NCBI RefSeq assembly: GCF_000993825.1
Contig: NZ_CP011114.1
Span: 806,001 to 870,000 of the forward strand
Reading direction: 5' to 3'
DNA: 64,000 bases
Source of the DNA: Paenibacillus durus ATCC 35681
GTDB taxonomy: Bacteria > Bacillota > Bacilli > Paenibacillales > Paenibacillaceae
Both the position numbers and the translations under genes were made by a program. The notes beneath the pieces are model-generated. The model ran no database searches and was not told the origin of the DNA. It was given only the letters and a program-made list of their open reading frames with translations. Below, piece by piece: positions 8,572-16,837 of this stretch (its first letter is position 1; every line of letters begins with the position of its first letter).

Positions 8572-8871
8572 CTGCCGATTATAGTAAAGCGCCTTCTTTT
8601 AAATGGATTATCATTATAAAATTAATAATATTTTACATTTTTTATTTTGAAAATTTGAATTTTAAATGAAATTTTAGCGTTTAGGGGCTAAAAGCATTAA
8701 CCAAATGGAATGGTGATGAAACATTTTTTCAGAAAAGATGCTAATATAATATTAATTAAGGGCAATCCATAGACGATATAACAATAAATGAATCATTCCT
8801 GATGTGATAGATCTACTGTTCTAAGCTTAACGCAAAGCCCAAAATAAATTTTTAGGATGGGGGAACAAGAG
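8572..8871. other. AT-rich intergenic promoter region, no gene seen
   Basis: About 300 bases, strongly AT-rich compared with both sides, without a plausible reading frame. It holds several TAATAT-like hexamers between 8735 and 8760 that could serve as the -10 box for the next gene. No RNA structure was recognised. The TAGG directly before the ATG at 8857 is too close to be its ribosome site, which is why the downstream ATG was chosen for the next gene. Confidence 0.6.
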
Positions 8872-9324
8872 ATGATTAGATTGGAAACGAATGAGATCGT
8901 GAGTATCGCCAAGAAGCAAATCGCCAGTATCTTTAAGATGGAGCCGCTTGAGCTGAAATTTGTCAATGATTTTCAAGGTGAGAAGAGTCTTTTAAATGAT
9001 GACAAGCTGCATCTGACCAACCGTCACTATTGGGCAAAAGTAATGGACTGCGTTTTTAAAGATCAGGTTAGGCCGATTCTGATGTGTGAAGTGCTGTATT
9101 TTCTCCGCAATGAGTATCTGGAAAGCGACATCGACCTGGAGTTCTCGTTTGATTTTTCTGAAGGATCAATAGTTGAAGCCTGTGCCGTGGCAGAGGTTAA
9201 CTTTAACGATAAGACGGACCTTGGAAAGAATGAAATCGCCGAGCTGATCGATTTTGCGCTGGCGCTGCAGGACAGACAATGGTTCGAAGAGCTTACCGAG
9301 AAGTATAAAGAGCTGAGCGCCTAA
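8872..9324 (+). CDS. IDEAL-domain protein (YpiB-like)
   Basis: 150 residues from the ATG at 8872, preceded by GGGGGA; an ATG at 8857 also lies in frame but lacks spacing to a ribosome site. The C-terminal end carries the short IDEAL motif (ELIDFALALQDRQWFEEL, about residues 120-137), known from YpiB and ComK-related proteins of Bacillota, where it is a protein-protein interaction segment. The N-terminal part resembles the YpiB family, which has no established enzymatic function. The gene is monocistronic: it is bounded by an AT-rich promoter region and a very strong terminator at 9371. Confidence 0.75.
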   Translation: MIRLETNEIVSIAKKQIASIFKMEPLELKFVNDFQGEKSLLNDDKLHLTNRHYWAKVMDCVFKDQVRPILMCEVLYFLRNEYLESDIDLEFSFDFSEGSIVEACAVAEVNFNDKTDLGKNEIAELIDFALALQDRQWFEELTEKYKELSA

Positions 9325-9370
9325 GCGCCGTGCACCGTATAGACCCTTGCCGATTATTACCGTCTGAAGC

Positions 9371-9427
9371 AGACCGCCTCTATCAATCCATAACGCCGAT
9401 TGTGGATTGATAGAGGCGGTCTTTTTG
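9371..9427 (+). terminator. Strong terminator with perfect 20-bp stem
   Basis: Arms 9371-9390 and 9403-9422 are perfectly complementary over 20 base pairs with a 12-base loop, followed by a T run. It ends the IDEAL-domain gene. The stem is unusually long for an intrinsic terminator. Confidence 0.92.
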
Positions 9428-9537
9428 CGTAATTTTTCATGAGGGGATACGGTTTTATTCCGTGGTTTGAAGGGATTGAAGCGGCCAGTGTCAAAGTTAT
9501 TGTGGGAAGAAGGTTTAAGATAAGTAGGAGGCTCATC

Positions 9538-10494
9538 ATGAAGCAAATCAACCAACTGGCACCGCAGGATGAATTCATCGGCTTTTATCTGATTAGGGAA
9601 TTGACGGTCAAGCAAACGAATGGTAATCCGCCGAAGGATTATTTCGATATCGTGCTCAGTGATTCCAGCGGCCAACTGACCGCGAAGTATTGGGATGTGT
9701 CGACTGCGGACAAAGAGACTTTTTTTCCGATGGGTCTTGTCAAAGTTCAAGGTAACGCCCATTTATACCGGGAGAAGCTGCAAATCAAGATTAGCAAAAT
9801 GCGTTTGGCTACGGAAAAGGATGGTGTGTCTTTAACGGATTTTATCCGCTCCGCGCCGATCCGTCCGGTCGATTTAATCTATACGATCAAGCAGGCGATG
9901 GGCTCCATAAGCGACCCGGAGATCCGGACCATTGTTGCGTATTGTGTGGGCAAGGTGGAGGAGAAGCTGATGCATTATCCGGCGGCCAAGACCCATCATC
10001 ATGCCTATTTCGCCGGGCTTGCCTATCATATGGCGCGGATGCTGGAGATTGGCGACTTTTTGTGCAAGCAGCGGCCGTTCCTGAATCCCGATCTGCTGAA
10101 AGCGGGCATTATCCTGCACGATATCGCCAAACCGGAGGAGATGATCGCCGAGCTTGGCATTGTATCGGATTACAGTGTCCAGGGCAAGCTGCTCGGACAT
10201 ATCGCGATGGCTTCAAGCTGGATTACGGAAGCGGCCATACGCTCCAATATTGATCTTTCGTCCCCGAAGGTACTCGGGCTTCAGCATCTGGTGCTGTCGC
10301 ATCACAACCTTGGCGAATGGGGGAGTCCGGTTCAGCCTCAGACGGCGGAAGCGGTGGCGCTCCATCATATCGATGCCATGGACGCCAAGCTTCAAATGGT
10401 TGAGGACGCGCTGGATACGACGCCGGAGAGTGAGGAGTGGACGCCGTTTATTCGCGGGCTAGAGAATAAAGCGGTTTATCGGATGAAGCTGTAA
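9538..10494 (+). CDS. 3'-5' exoribonuclease, YhaM-like (OB fold + HD domain)
   Basis: 318 residues from the ATG at 9538, which follows TAGGAGG; upstream in-frame sequence to 9439 has no ribosome site and is not family-like. The N-terminal third is an OB fold (DYFDIVLSDSSGQLTAKYWDV), and the C-terminal two thirds an HD phosphohydrolase domain with HHHAYFAGLAYHM around residue 160 and LHDIAKPEE around 198. This architecture and length match YhaM, a metal-dependent 3'-to-5' exoribonuclease of Bacillota. It is flanked by terminators on both sides and likely monocistronic. Confidence 0.88.
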   Translation: MKQINQLAPQDEFIGFYLIRELTVKQTNGNPPKDYFDIVLSDSSGQLTAKYWDVSTADKETFFPMGLVKVQGNAHLYREKLQIKISKMRLATEKDGVSLTDFIRSAPIRPVDLIYTIKQAMGSISDPEIRTIVAYCVGKVEEKLMHYPAAKTHHHAYFAGLAYHMARMLEIGDFLCKQRPFLNPDLLKAGIILHDIAKPEEMIAELGIVSDYSVQGKLLGHIAMASSWITEAAIRSNIDLSSPKVLGLQHLVLSHHNLGEWGSPVQPQTAEAVALHHIDAMDAKLQMVEDALDTTPESEEWTPFIRGLENKAVYRMKL

Positions 10495-10553
10495 ATCCAG
10501 GGCGGCAAAGAAAGCCGGGCGAACGCCATGATCTTGCGAACACCGGCCATAGA

Positions 10554-10593
10554 AGGGGAGGTATATCCTTAATAGGGGTATGCCTCCCCTTTA
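10554..10593. terminator. Bidirectional terminator
   Basis: Arms AGGGGAGGTATA (10554-10565) and TATGCCTCCCCT (10579-10590) lie between two convergent genes. On the + strand the stem is followed by TTATTT, on the - strand by the end of the exonuclease gene. Confidence 0.8.
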
Positions 10594-11310
10594 TTTCTGG
10601 TCCGTTCTCTCTCGGGCGGCTGCCGTTTCAGTCGAGTTCGGAAGAAGAGCTTCGGCCAATTCCGCCGAGACGGCAGCGGACTTGTTTCCGGCTGCTTGTT
10701 GTACCTTGCTGCGGGATGGCTTGCGCGCGGGAATCGAGAAGGGAGTGTAGCCGCCAGTATGCAGCGTGCCAATCCGGCAGCCCAGATCTTCCGCCAGCGC
10801 CAGCAGGCCGGAATGCCCGGCTCGTTCCGCGAGCTTTACCAGGATGAGCGCCGCGGTGCGGGCGTCCTCGAGCGCGTCGTGATGCCGCAGGGGGATGCCG
10901 AAATATTCGGCCAGTATATTCAGCCGGTAGGAGCCGAGATCGGCCAGCATTTTTTTGGACAGCAAGTAGGTGCACCAATATTGAAACGACGGATAGGGCA
11001 GGGAGCACTGATCGAGTCCGTAACGGAGTACGCTCATGTCGAAGGAAGCGTTGTGCGCCACGATATTTTTTCCGTGAATAAGCGGTTCAATGATGGGCCA
11101 CAGCTCGCGGAAGGGCGGCTGCCCGGCGACCATTTCGGGTGTTATCCCGTGGATGGCGATATTTCTGCGGTCGAAGCGCTGCTCCGGATTAATCAGCCAT
11201 GCCTGCTCGGACACGATGATCCCGCCCTTCACTTCAACCAGTCCCAGCGCGCAGGCGCTGGCCCGTCCGGCATTCGCCGTCTCAAAATCGATTGCCACAA
11301 AATCCATCAT
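10591..11310 (-). CDS. DEDDh 3'-5' exonuclease (PolC/DnaQ-like)
   Basis: 239 residues. The N-terminus FVAIDFETANAG holds the ExoI motif (D and E at about residues 8 and 10); HNASFDMSVL is ExoII; HDALEDARTAALI contains the ExoIII H-x4-D pair. This is the RNase T/epsilon-subunit fold. The C-terminal 60 residues after the nuclease domain are polar and low in complexity, and the role of the tail is unknown. The start is an ATG at 11310 six bases after CAGGAG on the - strand; an ATG one codon later is equally possible. Family members trim 3' ends of DNA or RNA; a specific substrate cannot be given. Confidence 0.88.
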   Translation of the reverse strand: MMDFVAIDFETANAGRASACALGLVEVKGGIIVSEQAWLINPEQRFDRRNIAIHGITPEMVAGQPPFRELWPIIEPLIHGKNIVAHNASFDMSVLRYGLDQCSLPYPSFQYWCTYLLSKKMLADLGSYRLNILAEYFGIPLRHHDALEDARTAALILVKLAERAGHSGLLALAEDLGCRIGTLHTGGYTPFSIPARKPSRSKVQQAAGNKSAAVSAELAEALLPNSTETAAARERTDQK

Positions 11311-11396
11311 ACGAGCTCCTGTCTTTCCTTGGCGGTAGATTCATAGTATTCCTATCTATTAGTATAGCAAAGGTCACGCTTGAAAAAAGAGCGGAT

Positions 11397-12299
11397 TTAC
11401 TTCAACTCTTCCGGAATATCGACGATTTCCTCGTTCATAGTGACCTCCTTGGTGCCTAGCTCCGTCACCGTTCCGTCCGGGCCGATAAAGCCATAAGAGG
11501 CTGCGCCGATATGGGGCATGACATGAAAGTAGACGAGCCGGCTATTCAGTACGGGCCGGACGCCGCTCTCCTCGGACGCCATCGTTTCCTTGAAGAACAG
11601 GACGCTGTCCGTCTTTGCGCTGTCAGCCAGTTTTGCCGTCCACATCAGGTGGCTTCGTTCATTCACCACTTCATAATAAGAGACGACGTCGCCGCCTTCG
11701 ATTAAGAACCTCTTATATTCGCCTTCCGGAAAATAGTAGGTGAAGTTCTGGCCCTCTAGAGAGGATGGAGCCGGTTTAAGATTCCGGATCATGCTTACGC
11801 GTGGCAGCTGCAGAGCCGCTCTGCGCGCCTCGGTCAGATTGCCGGACGCCAGGCGTTCCTTCAGTCTGTTGTCGGCCTTGGCCACATACACCGTGCGGGA
11901 TTGGGAATTCCAGGTTACATAAGCGCCCGAGACTTCGGCGATAAAACGCAGAGGGACCAGGATGCGCCCTTTTTGCAGGGTAGCCGGCATGGAGAGCGTA
12001 ATTTTACCGGAATCGGCGAAGGCCGTCTTCTGACCGGCAACCAAACTAATCACTTCACTGCCGCTCATAACCGTTACTGTCTTGGTCTGGTTATCCCAGC
12101 TTACCGATATTCCCGGAATCTGCCGCACAACGTTCAAAGGTACCATAGTCGTTCCATTCGCCAGATAGGCGGATGTTTCCTGCCCGACTGTACTGTTGTT
12201 CACGATCACTTCAATTTCTCCAGCCGCGAAGGATGTCCCGCCCGAAACTATGGATAAAGCAAGGATTGATGCGCAGCCCAGACTTGCCAGCTTCTTCAT
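11397..12299 (-). CDS. Secreted copper-amine-oxidase-N (stalk) domain protein
   Basis: 300 residues from the second of two in-frame ATGs (12299), which is ten bases from GGGAGG; the ATG at 12308 lies directly on the ribosome site. An N-terminal signal peptide (KKL plus a hydrophobic core ending TSFAAG) is followed by two beta-strand-rich repeats: GTTMVPLNVVRQIPG...VSWDNQTKTVTV and GRILVPLRFIAEVSG...VTWNSQSRTVYV. These are the paired halves of the Cu_amine_oxidN1 stalk domain, very common in Paenibacillus surface proteins. The C-terminal 160 residues are not assigned. It is probably exported and cell-wall associated; no catalytic residues for an oxidase are present. Confidence 0.85.
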   Translation of the reverse strand: MKKLASLGCASILALSIVSGGTSFAAGEIEVIVNNSTVGQETSAYLANGTTMVPLNVVRQIPGISVSWDNQTKTVTVMSGSEVISLVAGQKTAFADSGKITLSMPATLQKGRILVPLRFIAEVSGAYVTWNSQSRTVYVAKADNRLKERLASGNLTEARRAALQLPRVSMIRNLKPAPSSLEGQNFTYYFPEGEYKRFLIEGGDVVSYYEVVNERSHLMWTAKLADSAKTDSVLFFKETMASEESGVRPVLNSRLVYFHVMPHIGAASYGFIGPDGTVTELGTKEVTMNEEIVDIPEELK

Positions 12300-12379
12300 T
12301 AGATACATTCCTCCCTGAAAAAGAATTCTCTCAATCTTAGACGCAAAAGCGTCTAGTAAGTTACAGAATCTTACAATAA

Positions 12380-12424
12380 AAATGGGTACTCTCCCTGCTC
12401 AGCAAGGAAAGTACCCATTTTGTT
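12380..12424. terminator. Terminator after pspA (mainly - strand)
   Basis: Arms AAATGGGTACT and AGTACCCATTT with the short TCC/GGA extension inside. A and T runs flank both ends, so it can work in both orientations; on the - strand it closes the pspC-pspA pair. Confidence 0.82.
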
Positions 12425-12443
12425 CAGTAAATTCGATATAATC

Positions 12444-13133
12444 TTACTGCTCGCTGCCCTTCGTCCGCTCACGCAGGCGTTCCAGCTCGGCTGCGGCCTG
12501 TTCCTTCACGCGGGCGTCTACGCTGCCTTCTGTGTCAGCAGCAGGAGAGACATACCGGCCCGGCAGAGTCTGTCTCGCTTCCCATTCCTGGATTTTTTCT
12601 TCCATTCGCTCGAATCCCCGGGCGGCGGAATGTGTATTCAGGCCGGAGAAGGCGGCGCGGGAAGGGGCTGGGGTGACGCTATCTGGAACCTTGCGGAGAC
12701 GCTCGGCCCGTTCAGCGAGCTCGGTCCTTTTGGCTTTCAGCCGGACCCGCTCTTCCTTGGCCGCTGCGATCTCGTACCCGAGTCCGGCCAGCACCTGCCG
12801 GGTCTCCTCCAGACCGGTGGCGCATTCCTTCTCGCTCTCCGTATAGGTGAGCTTGGCCATAACGGCCTGCTGTGCTTTAGCTTCGTCGCCGCTTTCCAGC
12901 GCCTTTAAGGCATCGCCTTCGCTAAGCTCCGCCAGCATGTGGTATTCCTTCTGCCGGCGTTCCAGCAGTCTGGCCGCCGCCTGCAAATCACGGCTACGCT
13001 GCTCCGCCTCGGCGATCTTGTCTTCAAGGTCGCGCAAATATTGTCCGGTCATCATGACCGGGTCCTCCAGCCGGTTCAGGCCCTCATGCAAGGCCGCCTT
13101 CGTTAATGTCGCAATTCTCTGCAATATGCTCAT
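12444..13133 (-). CDS. pspA: PspA/IM30 family membrane-stress protein
   Basis: 229 residues, almost entirely helical and highly charged, as expected for the ESCRT-III-like PspA/Vipp1 fold. It begins with MSILQRIATLTKAALHEGLN, the amphipathic helix that binds membrane, continues through the PVMMTGQYLRDLEDKI segment and then long coiled-coil helices to about residue 150. The C-terminal third is polar and linker-like. It lies downstream of, and is probably co-transcribed with, the small PspC gene 21 bases away. Family role: peripheral membrane protein that stabilises the cytoplasmic membrane under stress. Confidence 0.9.
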   Translation of the reverse strand: MSILQRIATLTKAALHEGLNRLEDPVMMTGQYLRDLEDKIAEAEQRSRDLQAAARLLERRQKEYHMLAELSEGDALKALESGDEAKAQQAVMAKLTYTESEKECATGLEETRQVLAGLGYEIAAAKEERVRLKAKRTELAERAERLRKVPDSVTPAPSRAAFSGLNTHSAARGFERMEEKIQEWEARQTLPGRYVSPAADTEGSVDARVKEQAAAELERLRERTKGSEQ

Positions 13134-13154
13134 TGATCTCTCTCCCTTTTCTTT

Positions 13155-13373
13155 TTAGTAATAATGATGTCCATTCATGAAGCTCCCGGTCCGGTCGCTT
13201 GGAACGATGAGGCTGGCGATCAGATAAAAAAGAATGAACGTGCCGACGCTGCCTAAAGCGACGATTACGGCGACCAGCCGGATAAGGGTGGAGTTGATGC
13301 CCAGCCACTCAGCCAACCCTCCGCACAGGCCGCTGATTTTCTTGTCTCTTTCGGAACGGTAAAGTTTTTTCAT
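13155..13373 (-). CDS. PspC-domain small membrane protein
   Basis: 72 residues from the ATG at 13373, ten bases after AAAGGGAG; an upstream in-frame ATG at 13397 lacks a ribosome site. [24 protein letters not shown] is the typical PspC start, followed by one hydrophobic segment ([20 protein letters not shown]) and a second short one. Known PspC proteins are inner-membrane partners of PspA. Gene order pspC then pspA on the - strand indicates a two-gene stress operon. Likely single-pass or hairpin topology. Confidence 0.88.
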   Translation of the reverse strand: MKKLYRSERDKKISGLCGGLAEWLGINSTLIRLVAVIVALGSVGTFILFYLIASLIVPSDRTGSFMNGHHYY

Positions 13374-13648
13374 AGTGTCATTTCTCCCTTTCGTCATATC
13401 CGTGATCTATGGCTTTATTCTATTATTTTCACGTACACCGCAAAACGGGCTGGGGACGGTTTTGCAATCTCGACCTAAGGCGGGGAAGGCTTCAGCAATT
13501 GGACGGGGGGATGGAGGAGAGTGTTCAAGTATTCAGTATATTTATTTAGCCATAAGCAATTGGTATTTTAAAAGTTATGCATAATGCTGTATAGTATAGA
13601 ATCACAATATGATATTTATCATTGTATATGCAGATTCGGGAGGAGCTT

Positions 13649-14662
13649 ATGATCAATGACCTGCTTCAACGCCCGCTTACAGATTTGAGAATTTCCGTCA
13701 CGGATCGTTGTAATTTTCGCTGCGTATATTGTATGCCAAAGGAAATTTTCGGCCCGGATTATCCCTTTCTTCCCAAAGCGGAATTGCTCAATTTTGAAGA
13801 AATAACGAGGCTTGCGCAAATATTTGCGGCTCTAGGAGTGACCAAGATACGTCTCACTGGCGGCGAACCGCTGCTCAGAACCGATCTTCCGCTGTTATTA
13901 GACAAGCTTGCTTCCATAGAGGGTATTAAGGACATCGCTCTGACAACAAACGGCGTGTTGCTCCCTAAATATGCCGCGAGCTTGCAGGCTGCGGGACTGA
14001 GGCGCGTATCGGTAAGCCTTGACTCATTATCGGACGAGCGATTCGGTCATATTAACGGCAGAGGGGTCGGAGTCGAGCCGGTGCTTAAGGGAATTGAAGC
14101 GGCTTCACGGGCCGGGTTGAAAGTGAAGATCAACATGGTTGTTCAGAAAGGCGCCAATGATCAGGATATTGTTCCAATGGCGAAGTATTTCAAAGACGCT
14201 GGACATACGATCCGCTTCATTGAATATATGGACGTGGGAAACACCAACGGATGGAATCTTAACAAAGTCGTAACCAAACAGGAGATCATTGACAGGATTG
14301 ACCGTCATGTGATGCCGCTTGAGGCTATTCCCGGCCAATACTACGGAGAAGTGGCTTCCCGTTACCGGTATAAAGGAACGGAGCAGGAAGTCGGTATTAT
14401 TTCGGCGGTTTCGGATGCCTTTTGCGGAACATGCACAAGAGCAAGGATTTCAGCGAACGGCTCCTTGTATACGTGTCTCTTTGCCACGGAAGGAACCGAC
14501 CTCCGGGAACTTTTGCGGTCCGATCTGTCGGATGAAGAACTGACGGCCAGGATAGCGTCCGTCTGGATTAACAGGGACAATCAGTACAGCGCGAAGCGAG
14601 GGCGGGATACGCATGAAGCAAGCGGCAAACAGAAGATTGAAATGTCCTATATCGGAGGATAG
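13649..14662 (+). CDS. moaA: GTP 3',8-cyclase, molybdopterin biosynthesis
   Basis: 337 residues from the ATG at 13649 following CGGGAGGAG; earlier in-frame starts lack a ribosome site. Radical SAM cluster cysteines are C21, C25 and C28 in [14 protein letters not shown]; the C-terminal cluster is in [21 protein letters not shown], and the protein ends in the conserved GG pair needed for activity. Catalyses the first step of molybdenum cofactor synthesis with MoaC. It is the only Moco gene here, yet it sits immediately before a block with two molybdenum-hydroxylase large subunits, and an orphan modA lies at 36.4 kb, so a supporting role is likely. An imperfect palindrome at about 13604-13622 precedes it. 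Confidence 0.94.
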   Translation: MINDLLQRPLTDLRISVTDRCNFRCVYCMPKEIFGPDYPFLPKAELLNFEEITRLAQIFAALGVTKIRLTGGEPLLRTDLPLLLDKLASIEGIKDIALTTNGVLLPKYAASLQAAGLRRVSVSLDSLSDERFGHINGRGVGVEPVLKGIEAASRAGLKVKINMVVQKGANDQDIVPMAKYFKDAGHTIRFIEYMDVGNTNGWNLNKVVTKQEIIDRIDRHVMPLEAIPGQYYGEVASRYRYKGTEQEVGIISAVSDAFCGTCTRARISANGSLYTCLFATEGTDLRELLRSDLSDEELTARIASVWINRDNQYSAKRGRDTHEASGKQKIEMSYIGG

Positions 14663-14818
14663 ATGCTCATAAATCCCGGGCTTTTACGAGAAAACCAGAA
14701 TCTGCTATCATAAAGGCAGGATGCTTCAATTATCGTCTTATACTCGCGCAGAAGCCGAACCCGCTCTTATGAATAAGGGCGGGTGAAGCTGTTCTTATCA
14801 CCTGGAGGGAAGACTCTG

Positions 14819-15523
14819 ATGGACTTAGCTAATAAGCTTATTAAAGAAACGACGACCATGGCTGTATACAGACGGTTGTATGATCTGGTGCTGAGCGGGA
14901 GATTTCCGCCGGGTGAATGGATCAGGGAACGCGAACTGAAGGAGATGCTCGGCGTAAGCAGTACACCGATTCGTGAAGCGATGCGCATGCTGGTGCAGGA
15001 GCGCATTCTGGAATCTGTTCCCCATCACGGTGTTCGAGTCAAGGAGCTGTCGCTGAAAGAGTTGAAGGATTTGTATGAGCTTCGCGCCGAACTGGAGGGA
15101 ATGGCGGCCAGGCTTGCCGCCGAGCGGGGGAACAGCTCGCATTTCAAGCAGATGGAGAATCTCTTAAATCTGGAGCAGGCTCATCGCGAGAGTACCGGCC
15201 ACGCCGTAGATGCCATTGAATTAAATAACCGGTTTCATGATCTTGTTGTGGAGGCCGGCGGAAATCTGGCGCTGAAGAACACCCTGCACCATTTGCGCGC
15301 AGGAATTAACTGGATACAGGTGATGGCGTGGAACCGGAATAAAGAACGCCATGCGCTTACCGACTACCAGCACCGGGGGATTTGGGAAGCGCTTGTTAAT
15401 AGGGACCCCCAGCTAGCCCATGCCAGAATGCACGAGCATGTATGGGATACGATCAGCTTGATGCTAAATTCCCGGCAAGAAGAAGCAAGCGAGCAAGCGG
15501 AAGAATCGGATCAAGCCGATTGA
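14819..15523 (+). CDS. GntR-family regulator, FadR/FCD type (paralogue 1)
   Basis: 234 residues from the ATG at 14819, nine bases after GGAGGG. The N-terminal winged helix includes the recognition part MLGVSSTPIREAMRMLVQE (about 40-60), and an FCD all-helical ligand-binding domain follows, with the ELNNRFHDLVVEAGGN motif typical of metal-binding FCD folds. It is a close paralogue of the gene at 20220-20912: long identical stretches such as LKEMLGVSSTPIREA and GINWIQVMAW. Two paralogues flanking one ABC importer suggest that both sense substrates or intermediates of the neighbouring catabolic cluster. A hairpin (CCCGC...GCGGG, about 14761-14784) lies just upstream. Confidence 0.88.
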   Translation: MDLANKLIKETTTMAVYRRLYDLVLSGRFPPGEWIRERELKEMLGVSSTPIREAMRMLVQERILESVPHHGVRVKELSLKELKDLYELRAELEGMAARLAAERGNSSHFKQMENLLNLEQAHRESTGHAVDAIELNNRFHDLVVEAGGNLALKNTLHHLRAGINWIQVMAWNRNKERHALTDYQHRGIWEALVNRDPQLAHARMHEHVWDTISLMLNSRQEEASEQAEESDQAD

Positions 15524-15547
15524 ACGAGTTAGACATGTCTTCAATAC

Positions 15548-15590
15548 AAAAGGCCATGTTTCTACTTTGTAGAGGCATGGCCTTTTATAA
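15548..15590. terminator. Bidirectional terminator between GntR and LysR genes
   Basis: Arms AAAAGGCCATG and CATGGCCTTTT with a second TTCTAC/GTAGAG helix inside; A and T runs on both sides. Shared by the convergent regulators. Confidence 0.88.
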
Positions 15591-15618
15591 TACCTATTGT
15601 TACGTATATCTTGATCAG

Positions 15619-16491
15619 CTAGACAACCTCTTCGAAGGTCCAGTTCTCCTGATTCAAACGAATCCCTTTTTTCAATAAATTCTCTTTATTGCAGGTTAAA
15701 TAATAGTTGATTTTATTCAGTTGAATATTCTCCGATAACGGAATGCTGACCATTTCGTTATTTTTGATTTCCTTCTCAAGAATCATGGGGGGAAGAATGC
15801 TGATTCCGTGCTGTTCATGGATCAGGCTTTTGATTACTTCGAACTGGTTCGAGTAAAGCTTCTTTTTAAAATTCAGCTCCGACAAATCCTTGATGCTGTT
15901 CTTGTAGGGTTCATAGAAGATGATATTCTCTTCTTTCATGCATGTGAAGTTCTCCAGCAAGGGCTGATTCGATAACGGGTGCTCGGCGGGGAGGATCAGG
16001 TTGAACTCCTCAGAGCCAAGCGGATAAGTCTGATAGCAGGTGCTCATCATCAAATCGGTTGTAAAAGCGACGTCTATTACATTATCAACCAATGCCTTCA
16101 AAATGTTGGAGGATTCCAGGGAGATCAAATGGATATTCAAATGCTCGTTCAGATTGGAAAGATCCTGAATGACATTATAGATGAGAGGGTGGCTGAGGGG
16201 AACCGAGCTTCCAATCGACAACGAGGTGGTGTGAGTAATCTCCTGCTTGGCCATCTTAAGCGTTTCAACAACGGATTGGGCATGAGGCAGAAACCTTTCT
16301 CCAGCACGCGTAAGCTGAACATTTCGCTTTCCTGACTTTCCTCTGGCAAAAAGCTCTTGACCGAGCTCATCCTCCAACTGATTGATGCGGTTGGTTACGG
16401 TTGGTTGAGGAACATAAAGATGCTTGGCCGCCTCTGTAAAATTACCGTAAGTACACACGATGATGAAAGTCTCCAGATGCACGATGTTCAT
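15619..16491 (-). CDS. LysR-family transcriptional regulator
   Basis: 290 residues from the ATG at 16491, after CAGGGGGGA on the - strand; the frame extends 24 codons upstream but without a ribosome site. The winged-helix start is HLETFIIVCTYGNFTEAAKHLYVPQPTVTNRINQLEDELG, the standard LysR DNA-binding domain, and a periplasmic-binding-like effector domain follows from about residue 90. It is divergent from the ABC importer operon at 16838, the classical arrangement for a LysR regulator and its target. The 350-base divergent region holds two AT-rich palindromes. The effector is unknown. Confidence 0.9.
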   Translation of the reverse strand: MNIVHLETFIIVCTYGNFTEAAKHLYVPQPTVTNRINQLEDELGQELFARGKSGKRNVQLTRAGERFLPHAQSVVETLKMAKQEITHTTSLSIGSSVPLSHPLIYNVIQDLSNLNEHLNIHLISLESSNILKALVDNVIDVAFTTDLMMSTCYQTYPLGSEEFNLILPAEHPLSNQPLLENFTCMKEENIIFYEPYKNSIKDLSELNFKKKLYSNQFEVIKSLIHEQHGISILPPMILEKEIKNNEMVSIPLSENIQLNKINYYLTCNKENLLKKGIRLNQENWTFEEVV

Positions 16492-16588
16492 GGTCAAGAT
16501 TCCCCCCTGATAATACAAAATGGAAATTTTATCAACAAAATCCACACACTTCAAATCCTCCACGACTGCCTCGAAACCTTCTTCTATG

Positions 16589-16765
16589 TAACAATATATA
16601 TCATATATAATATTTAGTCCACGATTTATTCATATTTTTAGCGGATAAAATGCTTATTGCGTCATAATAAGTGACATTTATCATAGTTTTATGTCAGGAA
16701 ACCGTACCTAACATGCTTAATATTTATATGGAAATAAGAGATTTATATTTAACATTATATATAAT
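16589..16765. promoter_or_regulatory. Divergent control region with repeated AT-rich palindrome
   Basis: The 25-base block at 16589-16613 (TAACAATATATAT, then CATATATAATAT) differs by one base from the block at 20143-20167 in front of the second GntR gene. A second ATTATATATAAT dodecamer, a perfect palindrome, lies at 16754-16765. A CAGGAAACCGTACC element at 16695-16708 recurs with one change at 20182-20195. I infer operator sites for one of the local regulators (GntR or LysR); chance similarity of AT-rich DNA is the alternative, but the extended 24/25 match argues against it. Confidence 0.6.
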
Positions 16766-16837
16766 GCATTTTATAATCCCCTTAACAAAGAATATTAAAA
16801 TTTAAATCTATTTTACACAGACAGGAGGAGATTGAAC

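Noticed and set aside
12420..12908. Open frame on the + strand over pspA
   Set aside because: Antisense to the conserved PspA coiled coil; starts without a ribosome site.
14759..14786. Terminator after moaA (CCCGC...GCGGG hairpin)
   Set aside because: The stem is clear but no T run follows, and it abuts the leader of the GntR gene; not listed as a terminator.
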